64,000 bases of DNA from Janthinobacterium sp. CG3 (GTDB lineage: Bacteria; Pseudomonadota; Gammaproteobacteria; Burkholderiales; Burkholderiaceae_D). Below the pieces are notes generated by a model. The model searched no databases. It worked only from the letters and a program-made list of their open reading frames with translations, and had not been told where the DNA came from. How positions within the stretch are numbered: the stretch's first letter is position 1; every line of letters starts with the position of its first letter. Made by a program: the position numbers and the translations under genes. The DNA lies in NCBI RefSeq assembly GCF_000344615.1, contig NZ_KB467824.1:3995767-4059766 (forward strand), written 5' to 3'. Of this stretch, positions 9,750-19,513 are shown piece after piece.

Positions 9750-10825
9750 CAGCCGAACCTCCGCAAGGCCAGGCCGCAGGCCACCAGGTAGGCCGGCGCG
9801 TCGCTATGCAACTGCGCCTCGCGCACGCCCGGCGCCAGTTGCATGCCCTGGAACGGCGAGAACACGGCGGCGGCCATCTTGGTGCGCCCGGCAACCAGTT
9901 CGAGCAGGCCGGGCAGCTGGGCGCAGCCGCCGGCCAGGAACAACTGGTCGACCCGGGTGTAGGGCGTCGACGTGAAGAAAAACTGGATCGCCCGCGTCAC
10001 CTCCAGCGCGGCGCTCTCGAGGAAGGGCGCGAGCACGTCGCGCTGGTAGTTCTCCGGCAGCTCGCCGGACTTCTTGCGCCCCTCGGCCTCCTCGAACGAC
10101 ATGCCGAAGGCGCGCACGATGTCCTGGGTCAGCTGGTTGCCGCCGAAGGGCTGCTCGCGCTCGTAAATGGTGACGCCGTCCTGCAGCACGGAAATGTGGG
10201 TGACCTGGGCGCCGATCTGGAACAGCGCGATGACCTGGTCGAGCGTGGCCTTGGGCGTCAGCGCCGTGACGCGTTCGAGCGCGGCGCGCGCGGCGTACGA
10301 CTCGATGTCCATCACCACCGCCTTCAGGCCGGCCGACTCGGCCACGGCGACGCGGTCCTCGACCTTCTCGCGGCGCGACGCCGCCAGCATCACCTCGATG
10401 TCGTCGGGCGAGTTCAGGGCCGGCCCGAGCACGTCGAAGTCGAGGCTGACCTCGTCGAGCGCGAACGGGATGTACTGGCTGGCCTCGGACTCGACCTGGA
10501 CTTCCAGCTGGTCCTCGGAGAGGCCGGCCGGCAGGATGATTTTCTTGGTGATCACCGACGCCGGCGGCATGCCCAGCGCGACCAGGCGGGCGCGCGCGCC
10601 GCTCTTCTTCCAGAGCCGGCGCAGCGCCTCGGAGACTTGCTCGATGTTTTCGATGTTACCGTCGACCACGGCGCCGCGCGGCAGCGGCTCGGCGGCGTAG
10701 CGCTCCAGGCGCAGCTCCTGCTTGCCGACCAGGGCCAGTTCGACCAGGCGCACCCCGGAGGTGCTGATGTCGATCCCCAGCAGCGGCTGGCTGGCGCGGC
10801 CGAACAGGGCGCTCAGGTCGATCAA
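9749..10825 (-). CDS. pilM: Type IV pilus assembly ATPase-fold protein PilM (TTG start)
   Basis: 358 residues. Cytoplasmic actin-like protein that binds the PilN N-terminus and couples the pilus motors to the envelope complex. The nucleotide-binding phosphate-1 strand GIDISTSGVRLVEL lies near residues 17-30 and a second glycine-rich loop FLAGGCAQLPGL near the C-terminus. The only start in frame that fits is TTG at 10825, preceded by a GGGGA element; no ATG or GTG lies upstream in this frame. It is the first gene of pilMNOPQ and faces away from mrcA. Confidence 0.94.
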   Translation of the reverse strand: MIDLSALFGRASQPLLGIDISTSGVRLVELALVGKQELRLERYAAEPLPRGAVVDGNIENIEQVSEALRRLWKKSGARARLVALGMPPASVITKKIILPAGLSEDQLEVQVESEASQYIPFALDEVSLDFDVLGPALNSPDDIEVMLAASRREKVEDRVAVAESAGLKAVVMDIESYAARAALERVTALTPKATLDQVIALFQIGAQVTHISVLQDGVTIYEREQPFGGNQLTQDIVRAFGMSFEEAEGRKKSGELPENYQRDVLAPFLESAALEVTRAIQFFFTSTPYTRVDQLFLAGGCAQLPGLLELVAGRTKMAAAVFSPFQGMQLAPGVREAQLHSDAPAYLVACGLALRRFG

Positions 10826-10884
10826 GGCCGTCCCCCGCCGCGGCGCGCCGCCGGCTGGCCCGCGCCACTACTATTGTGTTTCGG

Positions 10885-10955
10885 GGCACACATTAGAACT
10901 GTTGGCATAAGGGGAAACTCGTTTGTAGACCAGCGTTTAAACGGCACACATCAGA
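10885..10955. repeat. Pair of 13-base direct repeats upstream of pilM
   Basis: GGCACACATTAGA at 10885-10897 and GGCACACATCAGA at 10943-10955 (plus strand) match at 12 of 13 positions, 58 bases apart. They lie in the 364-base non-coding gap between pilM and mrcA, within the probable pilM leader. They could be operators for a pilus regulator; that is inference. Confidence 0.5.
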
Positions 10956-10966
10956 CAGTACTTTAA

Positions 10967-10996
10967 ATCCTAGCAATAAGGCTTGGTGTGTGTAAA
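10967..10996 (-). promoter_or_regulatory. Candidate sigma-70 promoter of the pilM operon
   Basis: On the minus strand TTTACA (10991-10996) and TAGGAT (10967-10972) are separated by 18 bases. The -35 element overlaps the tandem repeat at 10993-11012. The resulting leader would be about 135 bases. The match is moderate, so this is a suggestion only. Confidence 0.4.
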
Positions 10997-11012
10997 GGTA
11001 TTTAAAGGTATT
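10993..11012. repeat. Perfect tandem 10-base repeat TAAAGGTATT x2
   Basis: TAAAGGTATT occurs twice back to back, 10993-11002 and 11003-11012. A 10-base period puts both copies on the same DNA face, which suits cooperative regulator binding. It overlaps the candidate -35 of pilM. Confidence 0.6.
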
Positions 11013-11148
11013 TCTGCTGCGCATGATTCGAAGCGTCGTGGTATCCGCCACACTCGGCCGGAGGGGGTGTGGTCAAGCACACCACGATAGTTGCCGGCTT
11101 GGCCAGCGGGGGCGCCCGCTTGACGCGCCGCGCGCGAGCCGCCTCGCT

Positions 11149-11154
11149 TATAAT
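11149..11154 (+). promoter_or_regulatory. Consensus -10 box of mrcA
   Basis: A perfect TATAAT lies 35 bases before the mrcA ATG. No good -35 sits 17 bases upstream; a TTGACG at 11120-11125 is 23 bases away, which is too far. The position of this box argues against using the in-frame TTG at 11154 as the mrcA start. Confidence 0.5.
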
Positions 11155-11189
11155 TGACTCGCATAACTACAGCGAAAGACTCCACCCGC

Positions 11190-13529
11190 ATGTCCTCCTC
11201 CAAAACCGCCGGCGCGCCCGCGCCCCGGCCCGCCGCCGGCCAACCCCGCCGCTTCCTCCTGTTGTCGCTGGCCTGCGTGCTGGGCCTGGGCCTGGTGGCC
11301 ATGCTGCTGGTGGTGTTCGGCCTGGCCATGGCCTACCCGAACCTGCCGGCGCTCGACACCCTGACCGACTACCGGCCGAAGATGCCGCTGCGCATCTTCT
11401 CCTCCGACAACGTGCTGATCGGCGAATTCGGCGAGGAGCGCCGCACGCTGGTGCGCGTCAAGGACATCCCCGACGTGATGAAAAAGGCCGTGCTGGCGAT
11501 CGAGGACGACCGCTTCTACGAACACGGCGGCGTCGACTACCTGGGCATCACCCGCGCCGCGCTGCACAACCTGACCGGCGGGGCGAAACAGGGCGCCTCG
11601 ACCATCACCCAGCAGGTGGCGCGCAACTTCTTCCTGTCGAGCGAGCAAACGCTCAAGCGCAAGACCTACGAGGTTTTGCTGGCCTGGAAGATCGAACAAA
11701 ACCTCAGCAAGGACCAGATCCTCGAGGTGTATATGAACCAGATCTACCTGGGCCAGCGCGCCTACGGCTTCTCGTCGGCCGCGCAAATCTACTTCGGCAA
11801 GAACCTCAAGGACATCAGCGTGGCCGAGGCGGCCATGCTGGCCGGCCTGCCGAAGGCGCCGTCGGCCTACAACCCGGTGGTCAACCCGAAGCGCGCGCGC
11901 ACCCGCCAGCAATACATCCTGCAGCGCATGCACCTGCTCGGCTACATCAGCGACGCCCAGTTCGCCGACGCCAAGGCCGAGCAGTTGAAGATCAAGACCG
12001 ACAGCAGCGAGTTCGGCGTGCACGCCGAGTACGTCGCCGAAATGGCGCGCCAACTGGTCTACGAGCAGTTCAAGGAAGACACCTACACGCGCGGCCTGAA
12101 CGTGTTTACCACCATCACCAAGGCCGACCAGGACGCCGCCTACCTGGCGCTGCGGCGCGGCGTGATGGACTACGAGAAGCGCCACGGCTACCGCGGCCCG
12201 GAAGCCTACATCGACATCCCGTCGACCAAGGAGGAGGCCGACAACGCCATCGAAACCGAGCTGGCCGACCACCCGGACAGCGACGACATCGTCGCGGCGA
12301 TGGTGCTGCAGGCGTCGCCGCAGAAAATCGTCGCCGTCAGCGCCGCCGGCGAGGAAATCGCCATCAGCGGCCCGGGCCTGGCCTTCGGCGCGGCCTGGCT
12401 GTCGGACAAGGCGGCGCCGAACCGGCGCATCCGCCGCGGCGCCGTGATCCGCGTCATGCGCGAGGACAGCGGCTGGAGCGTGACGCAGATGCCGGAGGTC
12501 GAATCGGCCTTCGTCTCGGCCAGCACCAGCGACGGCGCGATCCGCGCGATGGTCGGCGGCTTCGACTACAACCGCAACAAGTTCAACCACGTCACGCAAG
12601 CCTGGCGCCAGCCGGGCTCAGCCTTCAAACCCTTCATCTACTCGGCCTCGCTCGAGCGCGGCCTGTCGCCGTCGACCATCATCAACGACGCGCCGATCTC
12701 CTTCGACGCCGGGCAGACCGGCGGCCAGGCCTGGGAGCCGAAGAACTACGACAGCAAGTACGAGGGGCCGATGACGATGCGGCGCGGCCTGACCAAGTCG
12801 AAAAACATGGTCTCGATCCGCATCCTGCAGAAGATCGGCGCCAAGTACGGCCAGGAATACGCGACCCGCTTCGGCTTCGACGCCGACAAGAACCCGCCCT
12901 ACCTGACCCTGGCGCTGGGCGCCGGCGCGGTCACGCCGCTGCAGATGGCCGGCGCCTACGCGGTGTTCGCCAACGGCGGCTACAAGGTTAGCCCCTACCT
13001 GATCGCCAAGGTCACCGACAGCGACGGCAAGGTGCTGTCGCAGGCCAATCCCGACCTGGCCGGGGTCGCGGCCAACCGCGTCATCGACGAACGCAACGCC
13101 TTCCTGATGAACAGCATGATGAACGACGTGGTGCGCTACGGCACCGCCGCCAAGGCGATGGCGCTGAAGCGGCCCGACCTGTCGGGCAAGACCGGCACCA
13201 CCAACGACTCGATCGACGCCTGGTTCGCCGGCTACCAGGCGAAGCTGGTGGGCATCGCCTGGATCGGCTACGACAAGCCGAAGAACCTGGGCAACCGCGA
13301 AACCGGCGGCGGCCTGGCCTTGCCAATCTGGATGAGCTATATGCAAAAGGCGCTGAAGGGCATTCCGGTCGAGGAAAGGGCGGTGCCGGAGGGGCTGGTA
13401 CAGTCCGGCGACGACTATTATTACGCGGAGAATCCGCCGGGCACGGGCGTGCACAGCCTGGAGGGCGCGGCGCGCGGCACGCCGGCCGAGGAGAAAGTCA
13501 AGGACGCCGTCAAGAACGAGCTGTTCTGA
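11190..13529 (+). CDS. mrcA: Penicillin-binding protein 1A (bifunctional peptidoglycan synthase)
   Basis: 779 residues from ATG 11190. It polymerises and cross-links peptidoglycan in the periplasm. A cytoplasmic tail and one membrane helix (about 20-45) are followed by the GT51 glycosyltransferase domain with catalytic Glu105 (EDDRFYEHGG) and the GASTITQQ motif. After an OB-like linker comes the transpeptidase domain with nucleophile Ser477 (SxxK, SAFK), SKN, and KTGTT with Lys667. The start was chosen over the in-frame TTG at 11154 because that codon lies inside the TATAAT box. It is divergent from pilMNOPQ, the usual betaproteobacterial arrangement. Confidence 0.96.
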   Translation: MSSSKTAGAPAPRPAAGQPRRFLLLSLACVLGLGLVAMLLVVFGLAMAYPNLPALDTLTDYRPKMPLRIFSSDNVLIGEFGEERRTLVRVKDIPDVMKKAVLAIEDDRFYEHGGVDYLGITRAALHNLTGGAKQGASTITQQVARNFFLSSEQTLKRKTYEVLLAWKIEQNLSKDQILEVYMNQIYLGQRAYGFSSAAQIYFGKNLKDISVAEAAMLAGLPKAPSAYNPVVNPKRARTRQQYILQRMHLLGYISDAQFADAKAEQLKIKTDSSEFGVHAEYVAEMARQLVYEQFKEDTYTRGLNVFTTITKADQDAAYLALRRGVMDYEKRHGYRGPEAYIDIPSTKEEADNAIETELADHPDSDDIVAAMVLQASPQKIVAVSAAGEEIAISGPGLAFGAAWLSDKAAPNRRIRRGAVIRVMREDSGWSVTQMPEVESAFVSASTSDGAIRAMVGGFDYNRNKFNHVTQAWRQPGSAFKPFIYSASLERGLSPSTIINDAPISFDAGQTGGQAWEPKNYDSKYEGPMTMRRGLTKSKNMVSIRILQKIGAKYGQEYATRFGFDADKNPPYLTLALGAGAVTPLQMAGAYAVFANGGYKVSPYLIAKVTDSDGKVLSQANPDLAGVAANRVIDERNAFLMNSMMNDVVRYGTAAKAMALKRPDLSGKTGTTNDSIDAWFAGYQAKLVGIAWIGYDKPKNLGNRETGGGLALPIWMSYMQKALKGIPVEERAVPEGLVQSGDDYYYAENPPGTGVHSLEGAARGTPAEEKVKDAVKNELF

Positions 13530-13551
13530 CGCCGCGCCGCGCTCTCCCCGC

Positions 13552-13592
13552 GGGGGAGGGCTGGCGGCGCAAGCCGGCGGCCCTCCCCCTTG
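13552..13592. terminator. Strong stem-loop between mrcA and cyaY
   Basis: A 10-base perfect stem GGGGGAGGGC / GCCCTCCCCC (13552-13561 with 13580-13589), with an 18-base loop that itself contains GGC/GCC pairing. It sits between two convergent genes. The T-tract after it is poor (TTGTTAC), so intrinsic termination is likely but not certain. Confidence 0.5.
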
Positions 13593-13600
13593 TTACTTCC

Positions 13601-13930
13601 TTAGGACAAGGTCACCGGTGCGCCCGCCTGGGCGCTGGCCAGCGCCGACAGCGCGGCGAACAACTCGGAACCGTCGCGCGTGTCGATCCACTGCTCGCCG
13701 ACCCGGCCGTAATGGAAACCGCCGGATTTCGCCGCCACCCACAACTGTTGCATCGGCGCCTGGCTGTTGACGATGATTTTCGAGCCGTTGTCGATAAACT
13801 CGATTTGCAGCACGTTGCCGCTGCGGCTGCATTCGACATCGAGCACGTCCTCGTCGTTCAAACGGTCCAGCGACGCCTCGATCGCCGTCAGGGTTGCTTC
13901 GGCCAGTGCCAGGAATTCCGATTCGCTCAT
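13601..13930 (-). CDS. cyaY: Frataxin homologue CyaY
   Basis: 109 residues. Iron-binding protein that modulates iron-sulfur cluster assembly. The acidic first helix (EFLALAEATLTAIEASLDRLNDED) and the strand pattern ending in QQLWVAAKSGGFHY and GEQWIDTRDG are typical of the family. The ATG at 13930 is preceded by GGAG at good spacing; a TTG four codons upstream is less suitable. It is divergent from lptM, as in many proteobacteria. Confidence 0.95.
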   Translation of the reverse strand: MSESEFLALAEATLTAIEASLDRLNDEDVLDVECSRSGNVLQIEFIDNGSKIIVNSQAPMQQLWVAAKSGGFHYGRVGEQWIDTRDGSELFAALSALASAQAGAPVTLS

Positions 13931-13970
13931 GCTACACTCCAAGATCTCATATCAAACCGTGATTCTAATC

Positions 13971-14171
13971 GTGAAGTCATCTTTAGCGTTGTATATCAGC
14001 ATTTCCCTGCTCATCTCCGGCATGCTGGCCGGTTGCGGCCAACCGGGTCCGCTGTTCATGCCGAAGCCGCCGGCCAAACCGGCGCCCGAGCAAGCGGCCA
14101 CAAGCGGCAAGCCGGCAATCACCCCGGCGCCGGTGCCGCCGCCACCGGCCATGCCGACGCCTGTGCAATAA
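13971..14171 (+). CDS. lptM: LPS-assembly-associated lipoprotein LptM (YifL-like)
   Basis: 66 residues from a GTG start. The signal ends in the lipobox LAGC, followed by GQPGPLFMP, the conserved motif of this family, then a Pro/Ala-rich tail. LptM stabilises the LptDE outer-membrane LPS translocon by mimicking LPS binding (known for E. coli). A second in-frame GTG at 13959 is an alternative start; neither has a clear ribosome-binding site. It is divergent from cyaY. lysA, which often follows lptM, is not present here. Confidence 0.85.
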   Translation: MKSSLALYISISLLISGMLAGCGQPGPLFMPKPPAKPAPEQAATSGKPAITPAPVPPPPAMPTPVQ

Positions 14172-14256
14172 ACGCGGCGCCACGGGCCGACGCCGGCGCC
14201 CTACTCGTCGGCGACAATTTCTTCGAGGGCGCGCGCAAGGACAGACACAGAGGGTG

Positions 14257-14880
14257 CTAGGCGGCCTTCGCGGCGGCGGCTTTGCTGCGCGCCCAATACA
14301 AGCGAATACCGAGCAATAGCGCGACGATCAAGCCAAATAAGATAGGTTGTGCAAAGTTGTTTTTGCCGGCCTTCATCCACCAGAAATGCAGGATGGCCAG
14401 CGGCGCGATCAGGTAAACCAGCCGGTGCAGCCACTGCCAGCGCTTGCCGCCGAGCCGGCGCACCATCGCGTTGCTACTGGTGGCGGCCAGCGGGATCAAC
14501 AGCACGAAGGCGCTGAAGCCGACCGTGATGAAGGGCCGCTTGAGCACGTCGCGCCACATTTCGGCCAGGTCGAAAAAGTGGTCGAACCACAGGAACGTGG
14601 TGAAGTGCAGCGCGGCGTAGAAAAACACGAACAGGCCCAGCATGCGCCGCAGCTTGACCAGCCAGTTCCACTTCGCCAGCCGGCGCAGCGGCGTCAAGGC
14701 CAGGGTAATGCACAGAAAATACAGGGTCCAGTCGCCGCTGCCGCGGGTGAGGAACTCCAGCGGTTCGACCAGCTGGCCGGTCGCGCTCAGCCACACCATG
14801 CGCCCGAACGGTAGCAGCGACAGCAGGAACAGCGCCACTTTCAGCCAGCTCAGCTGTTTGGGGTTCGGATTGAATGGCAT
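14257..14880 (-). CDS. msrQ: Haem-binding membrane subunit MsrQ of periplasmic methionine sulfoxide reductase
   Basis: 207 residues, about six membrane helices with conserved His in helices 3-6 (for example AALHFTTFLWFDHFF and WLHRLVYL) that ligate b-type haem. MsrQ passes electrons from the quinone pool or a flavin reductase to MsrP, which repairs oxidised methionines in envelope proteins. It lies 6 bases after msrP and is certainly cotranscribed with it. Confidence 0.95.
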   Translation of the reverse strand: MPFNPNPKQLSWLKVALFLLSLLPFGRMVWLSATGQLVEPLEFLTRGSGDWTLYFLCITLALTPLRRLAKWNWLVKLRRMLGLFVFFYAALHFTTFLWFDHFFDLAEMWRDVLKRPFITVGFSAFVLLIPLAATSSNAMVRRLGGKRWQWLHRLVYLIAPLAILHFWWMKAGKNNFAQPILFGLIVALLLGIRLYWARSKAAAAKAA

Positions 14881-14886
14881 GGCTGC

Positions 14887-15867
<981 letters not shown>

Positions 15868-15967
15868 GGCGGCTCCGGGACAGAAAGAGAAGGGATTGCG
15901 TCTTGGTCGCGCCAAGACTGACTAACCTTACACTATCCGGCCCGAATTAATCGTGACTTAATGTCGC

Positions 15968-17116
15968 CTACAGTTTGCCGTAAGAATGCAGGCCGGACAG
16001 GAACATGTTTACGCCGAGGAAGGCGAAGGTGGTCACCAGCAGGCCCACCAGCGCCCACCAGGCCGCCACGCGCCCGCGCAGGCCCGTCATCAGGCGCATG
16101 TGCAGCCAGGCGGCGTAGTTGAGCCAGACGATCAGGGCCCAGGTTTCCTTCGGGTCCCACGACCAGTAGCCGCCCCAGGCCTCGGCCGCCCACAGCGCGC
16201 CGAGGATGGTGGCGACGGTGAAGAAAGCGAAACCCACGGAAATGGCCTTGTACATGACGTCGTCGAGCACTTCCAGCGACGGCAGGCGGTCGACCAGGCG
16301 GCCGTGCGACTTCAGCAGGTAGGCCGCGGCCACCATGGCCGACAGCGCGAAGGTGCCGTAGCCGATGAAGTTGGCCGGCACGTGGATTTTCATCCACCAG
16401 CTTTGCAGCGCCGGCACCAGCGGCTGGATGTCGGCGGCGTCGCGCGTGACGGTGTACCACAGCAGGAACACCACCGCGGCCGTGATCACCAGCATGACGA
16501 AGGCGCCCAGTTGGCGGGTCGCGTAGCTTTGCTCGTAGTACAGGTAGAACATCGCCGTGATCAGGGAAAACAGGATGAACACTTCGTACAGGTTCGACAC
16601 CGGGATGTGGCCGACGTCGCTGCCGACCAGATACGATTCAAACCAGCGCACCAGCATGCCGGTCAGGCCCAGCACCACGCCGGCCCAGCACAGCACCGAG
16701 CCGACCGACGAGCCGAAGTCGGAGCGCGCCGCCAGGCCGATCCAGTAAAACACCGTCGACAGCACGAAAAAGGTGCCCATCCACAGGATCGCCGACTGGC
16801 TCGACAGCATGTACTTGAGGAAAAACCGGGTATTCGCCGCGTCCAGGTTGCCGCCGTACAGCGACACCGCGAACAGCGCCAGCAGCGCCGCCAGCGGCAT
16901 CAGCCAGCGCACCGGCTTCCAGTGCCAGCCGAGCCAGGCGAAAGTCGGCGCGCACGCCAGCATGATCACCTTCTCGTAGATGTCCATATAGGCGCCGAAG
17001 CGGTTCAGGCCGTACAGCGAGCCGCACAGCAAGAGCGCGCCGAACAGCCAGTCGAGCGTCGTCAGGCGCTTGAAAAAGCCCGGCGCGCGGGTATAGGTTT
17101 GTTGTGTCAATTCCAT
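15968..17116 (-). CDS. ccsB: Cytochrome c biogenesis protein CcsB/CcsA family (System II haem handler)
   Basis: About 382 residues, polytopic. The WWD-type haem-binding signature WGGYWSWDPKETWALIVW is near the C-terminus, with flanking conserved His. With ResB it forms the System II synthase that exports haem and attaches it to CxxCH apocytochromes. Two adjacent ATG codons (17119 and 17116) are possible; 17116 is preferred because GGAG then lies six bases upstream. It is downstream of resB. Naming differs between databases (CcsA or CcsB). Confidence 0.94.
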   Translation of the reverse strand: MELTQQTYTRAPGFFKRLTTLDWLFGALLLCGSLYGLNRFGAYMDIYEKVIMLACAPTFAWLGWHWKPVRWLMPLAALLALFAVSLYGGNLDAANTRFFLKYMLSSQSAILWMGTFFVLSTVFYWIGLAARSDFGSSVGSVLCWAGVVLGLTGMLVRWFESYLVGSDVGHIPVSNLYEVFILFSLITAMFYLYYEQSYATRQLGAFVMLVITAAVVFLLWYTVTRDAADIQPLVPALQSWWMKIHVPANFIGYGTFALSAMVAAAYLLKSHGRLVDRLPSLEVLDDVMYKAISVGFAFFTVATILGALWAAEAWGGYWSWDPKETWALIVWLNYAAWLHMRLMTGLRGRVAAWWALVGLLVTTFAFLGVNMFLSGLHSYGKL

Positions 17117-17212
17117 CATTCTCTCCAAAACCCGGGGCGCCGCGGCGGACGTCCGGATATCACTGTCGCTAGCGTCATGCGGCGTGCTCCGCTAGTGTCG
17201 TGCTGCGCTGCC

Positions 17213-17246
17213 GTGGCGCCGCGCCCTTGCGGGAGCGCCGCGCCAC
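17213..17246 (-). other. Stem-loop between resB and ccsB
   Basis: A 12-base stem with one mismatch (17213-17224 with 17235-17246) and a 10-base loop, just after the resB stop on the minus strand. No T-tract follows, so it may be an mRNA stabiliser or partial attenuator rather than a terminator. Confidence 0.35.
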
Positions 17247-17252
17247 ACTACC

Positions 17253-19361
17253 TTACGCCGACTGCGGCAACTTCGCTTTCAAAGCCTCGAATTCCTTCTC
17301 GAAGTCGAGCGTCTTGCGTTGCGTGCTCATCGCCATCAACGCCTCGGCGCCGCCGCTACCGTCGGCGCCGTCCTTGATCCACACCCACAGGCGGCGCTCG
17401 CGGATATAGAACATCGCGAACACGCCCAGCACCAGGAACAGGCAGCCCAGATAGACCACGCTCTTGCCCGGCGAACGCGTCACCTGCAGCACCGAGGCCT
17501 TGATCTCGGTAAAATCGTCCAGTTGCAGGTAGACCGGCGCGCCGTAGAAGAAGCTGTCCGACAGCGCGTTCGTGGCCAGTTGCAGGAAGCGGCCGTGGAC
17601 TTGGTCGCCCGCCACCGGCGCCAGGCCGTCCTTGGCGCGCGCGGCCTGCCACAGGTCCCACAGGCTGCCGTTGAGTATCTTCATGAAAATGTCGGCGGCC
17701 TTTTCCTGCTCGGCGGCCGGGATTTTCTCAAGGAAACGCGAAATGGCCAGGAAACCGCCGTCCTTGCCGTCGCCGGCGAAAATGCCCAGGCTCTTCGCGG
17801 CCGACTCTTGCAGTTGCAGCCGCAGCGCCTCGGCGCCGGCCTGCGGCATGGCCCGCTGCGCATAGCGCGCGGCGGCCTGGCCGCGCAGCGCCGGGTCTTG
17901 CAGCGCGGCGCGCAAACGCATCCACTCGTTGACGCTGTGGCCGTCGTCGGCGGGAATGCGCAAAAAGCTGAACGGGTCGCCCGGATTGACGCGCATACCG
18001 GCCAGGAACACGGTGGCGCCGTCGACGCTGACCGGCTGCATGTAGTTCTGGTATTCGCGCGCCTGGCCGGTCTTGTCGCGCAATTTGTATTGCACGCTCG
18101 GGCCGACGTTCTTCAAATCCTTGTTGTTGGCGTTTTTCGCCGCCGAGCCGAGCCGCTTGTCGAGCCCGACCGCGAACTGCTCGTTCAAGCTGGCCGTCTT
18201 GCTGACGGCGCGCACATCCTGGCCGGCCGCGAGGTTTTCCACGTTGAACGGGCGAAAGCCCGACCATTCGACCGTATACGCCTCGCCCGACGCCAGCGCC
18301 AGCGGCGTGCTGCCGCTGACCTCGCCGGCGATGTCGAAGCGCGCGGTGGCGCTGCCGGTCATCGGGAAGCCGGTCAGTTTGAGCTTGCTGCCGCCGTCCT
18401 CAAAGCTGGACTGGTACACCGCCAGCCCCTTGTACAGCAAGGGCTCGTTGACCTTGATGGTGGCGGCGAAGCTGGCGCCGCTCTCGTGGTCTTTGATCAC
18501 CACGTCGCTGGCAAACAGCTTGGGCATGCCGGTGCTGTAAAAGTCGATGTGGAATTTTTTCAGGGAGATGGTGAACGGCAAATCCTGGATCAGCACGCCG
18601 GTGGCCTGCGGAATCACGGCGGCGTTGCTGCTCGCCCCCTCGGGAATCATGGTGTTGCCGCGGAAGGTGGGATTGGACAGGCTCAGCCGGTGCTTTTCCG
18701 GAATGTCGGCGATCACGCCGCTGCCGGCGAACGGCGTCTTGCCCATGAACCACTGCTGGAAGCGGATCGGCATGTCGGAGTCGAGGAAGCCGCCGATGCA
18801 AATAATGACGATCGCGCTGTGCGCGAAGATATAGCCGAACTTGTTGGCCGCGCCGCGCTTGGCCGCCACCAGCGTGGCGTGGCCCTTGTCGACCACCTTG
18901 GCCTTGTAGCCGGCGTCTTCCAGCCGCGCCACGGTCTGTTGCGCCAGCGCCGCGCGCGCCAGCGGCGAGCGCCATTCGCCCTTGTGGTGGAAGTTGCGCA
19001 GCGATTGCTCGCGCACGTTGTCGCGCCAGCTGCGCATGTCCTTGAGCATTTTCGGCGCGTTGCGCACGATGCACAGCGACGTCGACGCCACCAGGAACGC
19101 CATGATCAGCAGGAACCACCAGGCCGAGTACACCGCGTACAGGCTGAGTTTGTGGAACACCTCGAACCAGAACGGCCCGAACTGGTTCACATAGCTCGGC
19201 ATCGGCTCGTTCTGTTTGAGCACGGTGCCTATCATCGAGGCAATCGCGATCAGGGTCAGCAGGCTGATCGCGAAACGCATCGAGGAAACCAGTTCGACGG
19301 TTTCGGCCAGCGCCCGGCGGCGCGTTTTCAACTCAATTCCGGTGGTGCTTGGGGTGCTCAT
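17253..19361 (-). CDS. resB: ResB-family cytochrome c biogenesis protein
   Basis: 702 residues. Second half of the System II cytochrome c synthase. Membrane helices near the N-terminus (SMRFAISLLTLIAIASMIGTV and the AYSAWW region), a large periplasmic domain, and one C-terminal helix (VVYLGCLFLVLGVFAMFYI) followed by a cytoplasmic tail, as in the family. The ATG at 19361 is chosen because it starts at the conserved pre-helix region; a weak GAG element precedes it. Neighbours are cytochrome c4 upstream (beyond a terminator) and ccsB downstream. Confidence 0.94.
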   Translation of the reverse strand: MSTPSTTGIELKTRRRALAETVELVSSMRFAISLLTLIAIASMIGTVLKQNEPMPSYVNQFGPFWFEVFHKLSLYAVYSAWWFLLIMAFLVASTSLCIVRNAPKMLKDMRSWRDNVREQSLRNFHHKGEWRSPLARAALAQQTVARLEDAGYKAKVVDKGHATLVAAKRGAANKFGYIFAHSAIVIICIGGFLDSDMPIRFQQWFMGKTPFAGSGVIADIPEKHRLSLSNPTFRGNTMIPEGASSNAAVIPQATGVLIQDLPFTISLKKFHIDFYSTGMPKLFASDVVIKDHESGASFAATIKVNEPLLYKGLAVYQSSFEDGGSKLKLTGFPMTGSATARFDIAGEVSGSTPLALASGEAYTVEWSGFRPFNVENLAAGQDVRAVSKTASLNEQFAVGLDKRLGSAAKNANNKDLKNVGPSVQYKLRDKTGQAREYQNYMQPVSVDGATVFLAGMRVNPGDPFSFLRIPADDGHSVNEWMRLRAALQDPALRGQAAARYAQRAMPQAGAEALRLQLQESAAKSLGIFAGDGKDGGFLAISRFLEKIPAAEQEKAADIFMKILNGSLWDLWQAARAKDGLAPVAGDQVHGRFLQLATNALSDSFFYGAPVYLQLDDFTEIKASVLQVTRSPGKSVVYLGCLFLVLGVFAMFYIRERRLWVWIKDGADGSGGAEALMAMSTQRKTLDFEKEFEALKAKLPQSA

Positions 19362-19421
19362 GCTCAACACAATCTCAAAGTATGGCGGCACTCATGGCGA
19401 CGCTGCGGGCATGATACTAAC

Positions 19422-19455
19422 AAAAAGGGCAGCCCGCTCACGCTGCCGCCCTTTT
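19422..19455 (-). terminator. Intrinsic terminator after the cytochrome c4 gene
   Basis: AAAAAGGGCAGC pairs with GCTGCCGCCCTTTT (with a three-base bulge). Read on the minus strand the hairpin is followed by CCCTTTTTG. It separates the cytochrome c4 gene from resB. Confidence 0.65.
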
Positions 19456-19513
19456 GCCACCCGCCGCGGGCCGAGGCCCGCCGCCAGACATACCGCGTAG
19501 TGCTTGTTTCCGC

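Noticed and set aside
11120..11125. TTGACG as -35 for mrcA
   Set aside because: The spacer to TATAAT is 23 bases, well outside the normal 16-19 range.
11154..11189. Upstream TTG start of mrcA
   Set aside because: The codon overlaps the TATAAT box, so the message would begin after it.
13959..13970. Second GTG as lptM start
   Set aside because: It would add only four residues (VILI) before the usual short basic start; kept as an alternative rather than a separate call.
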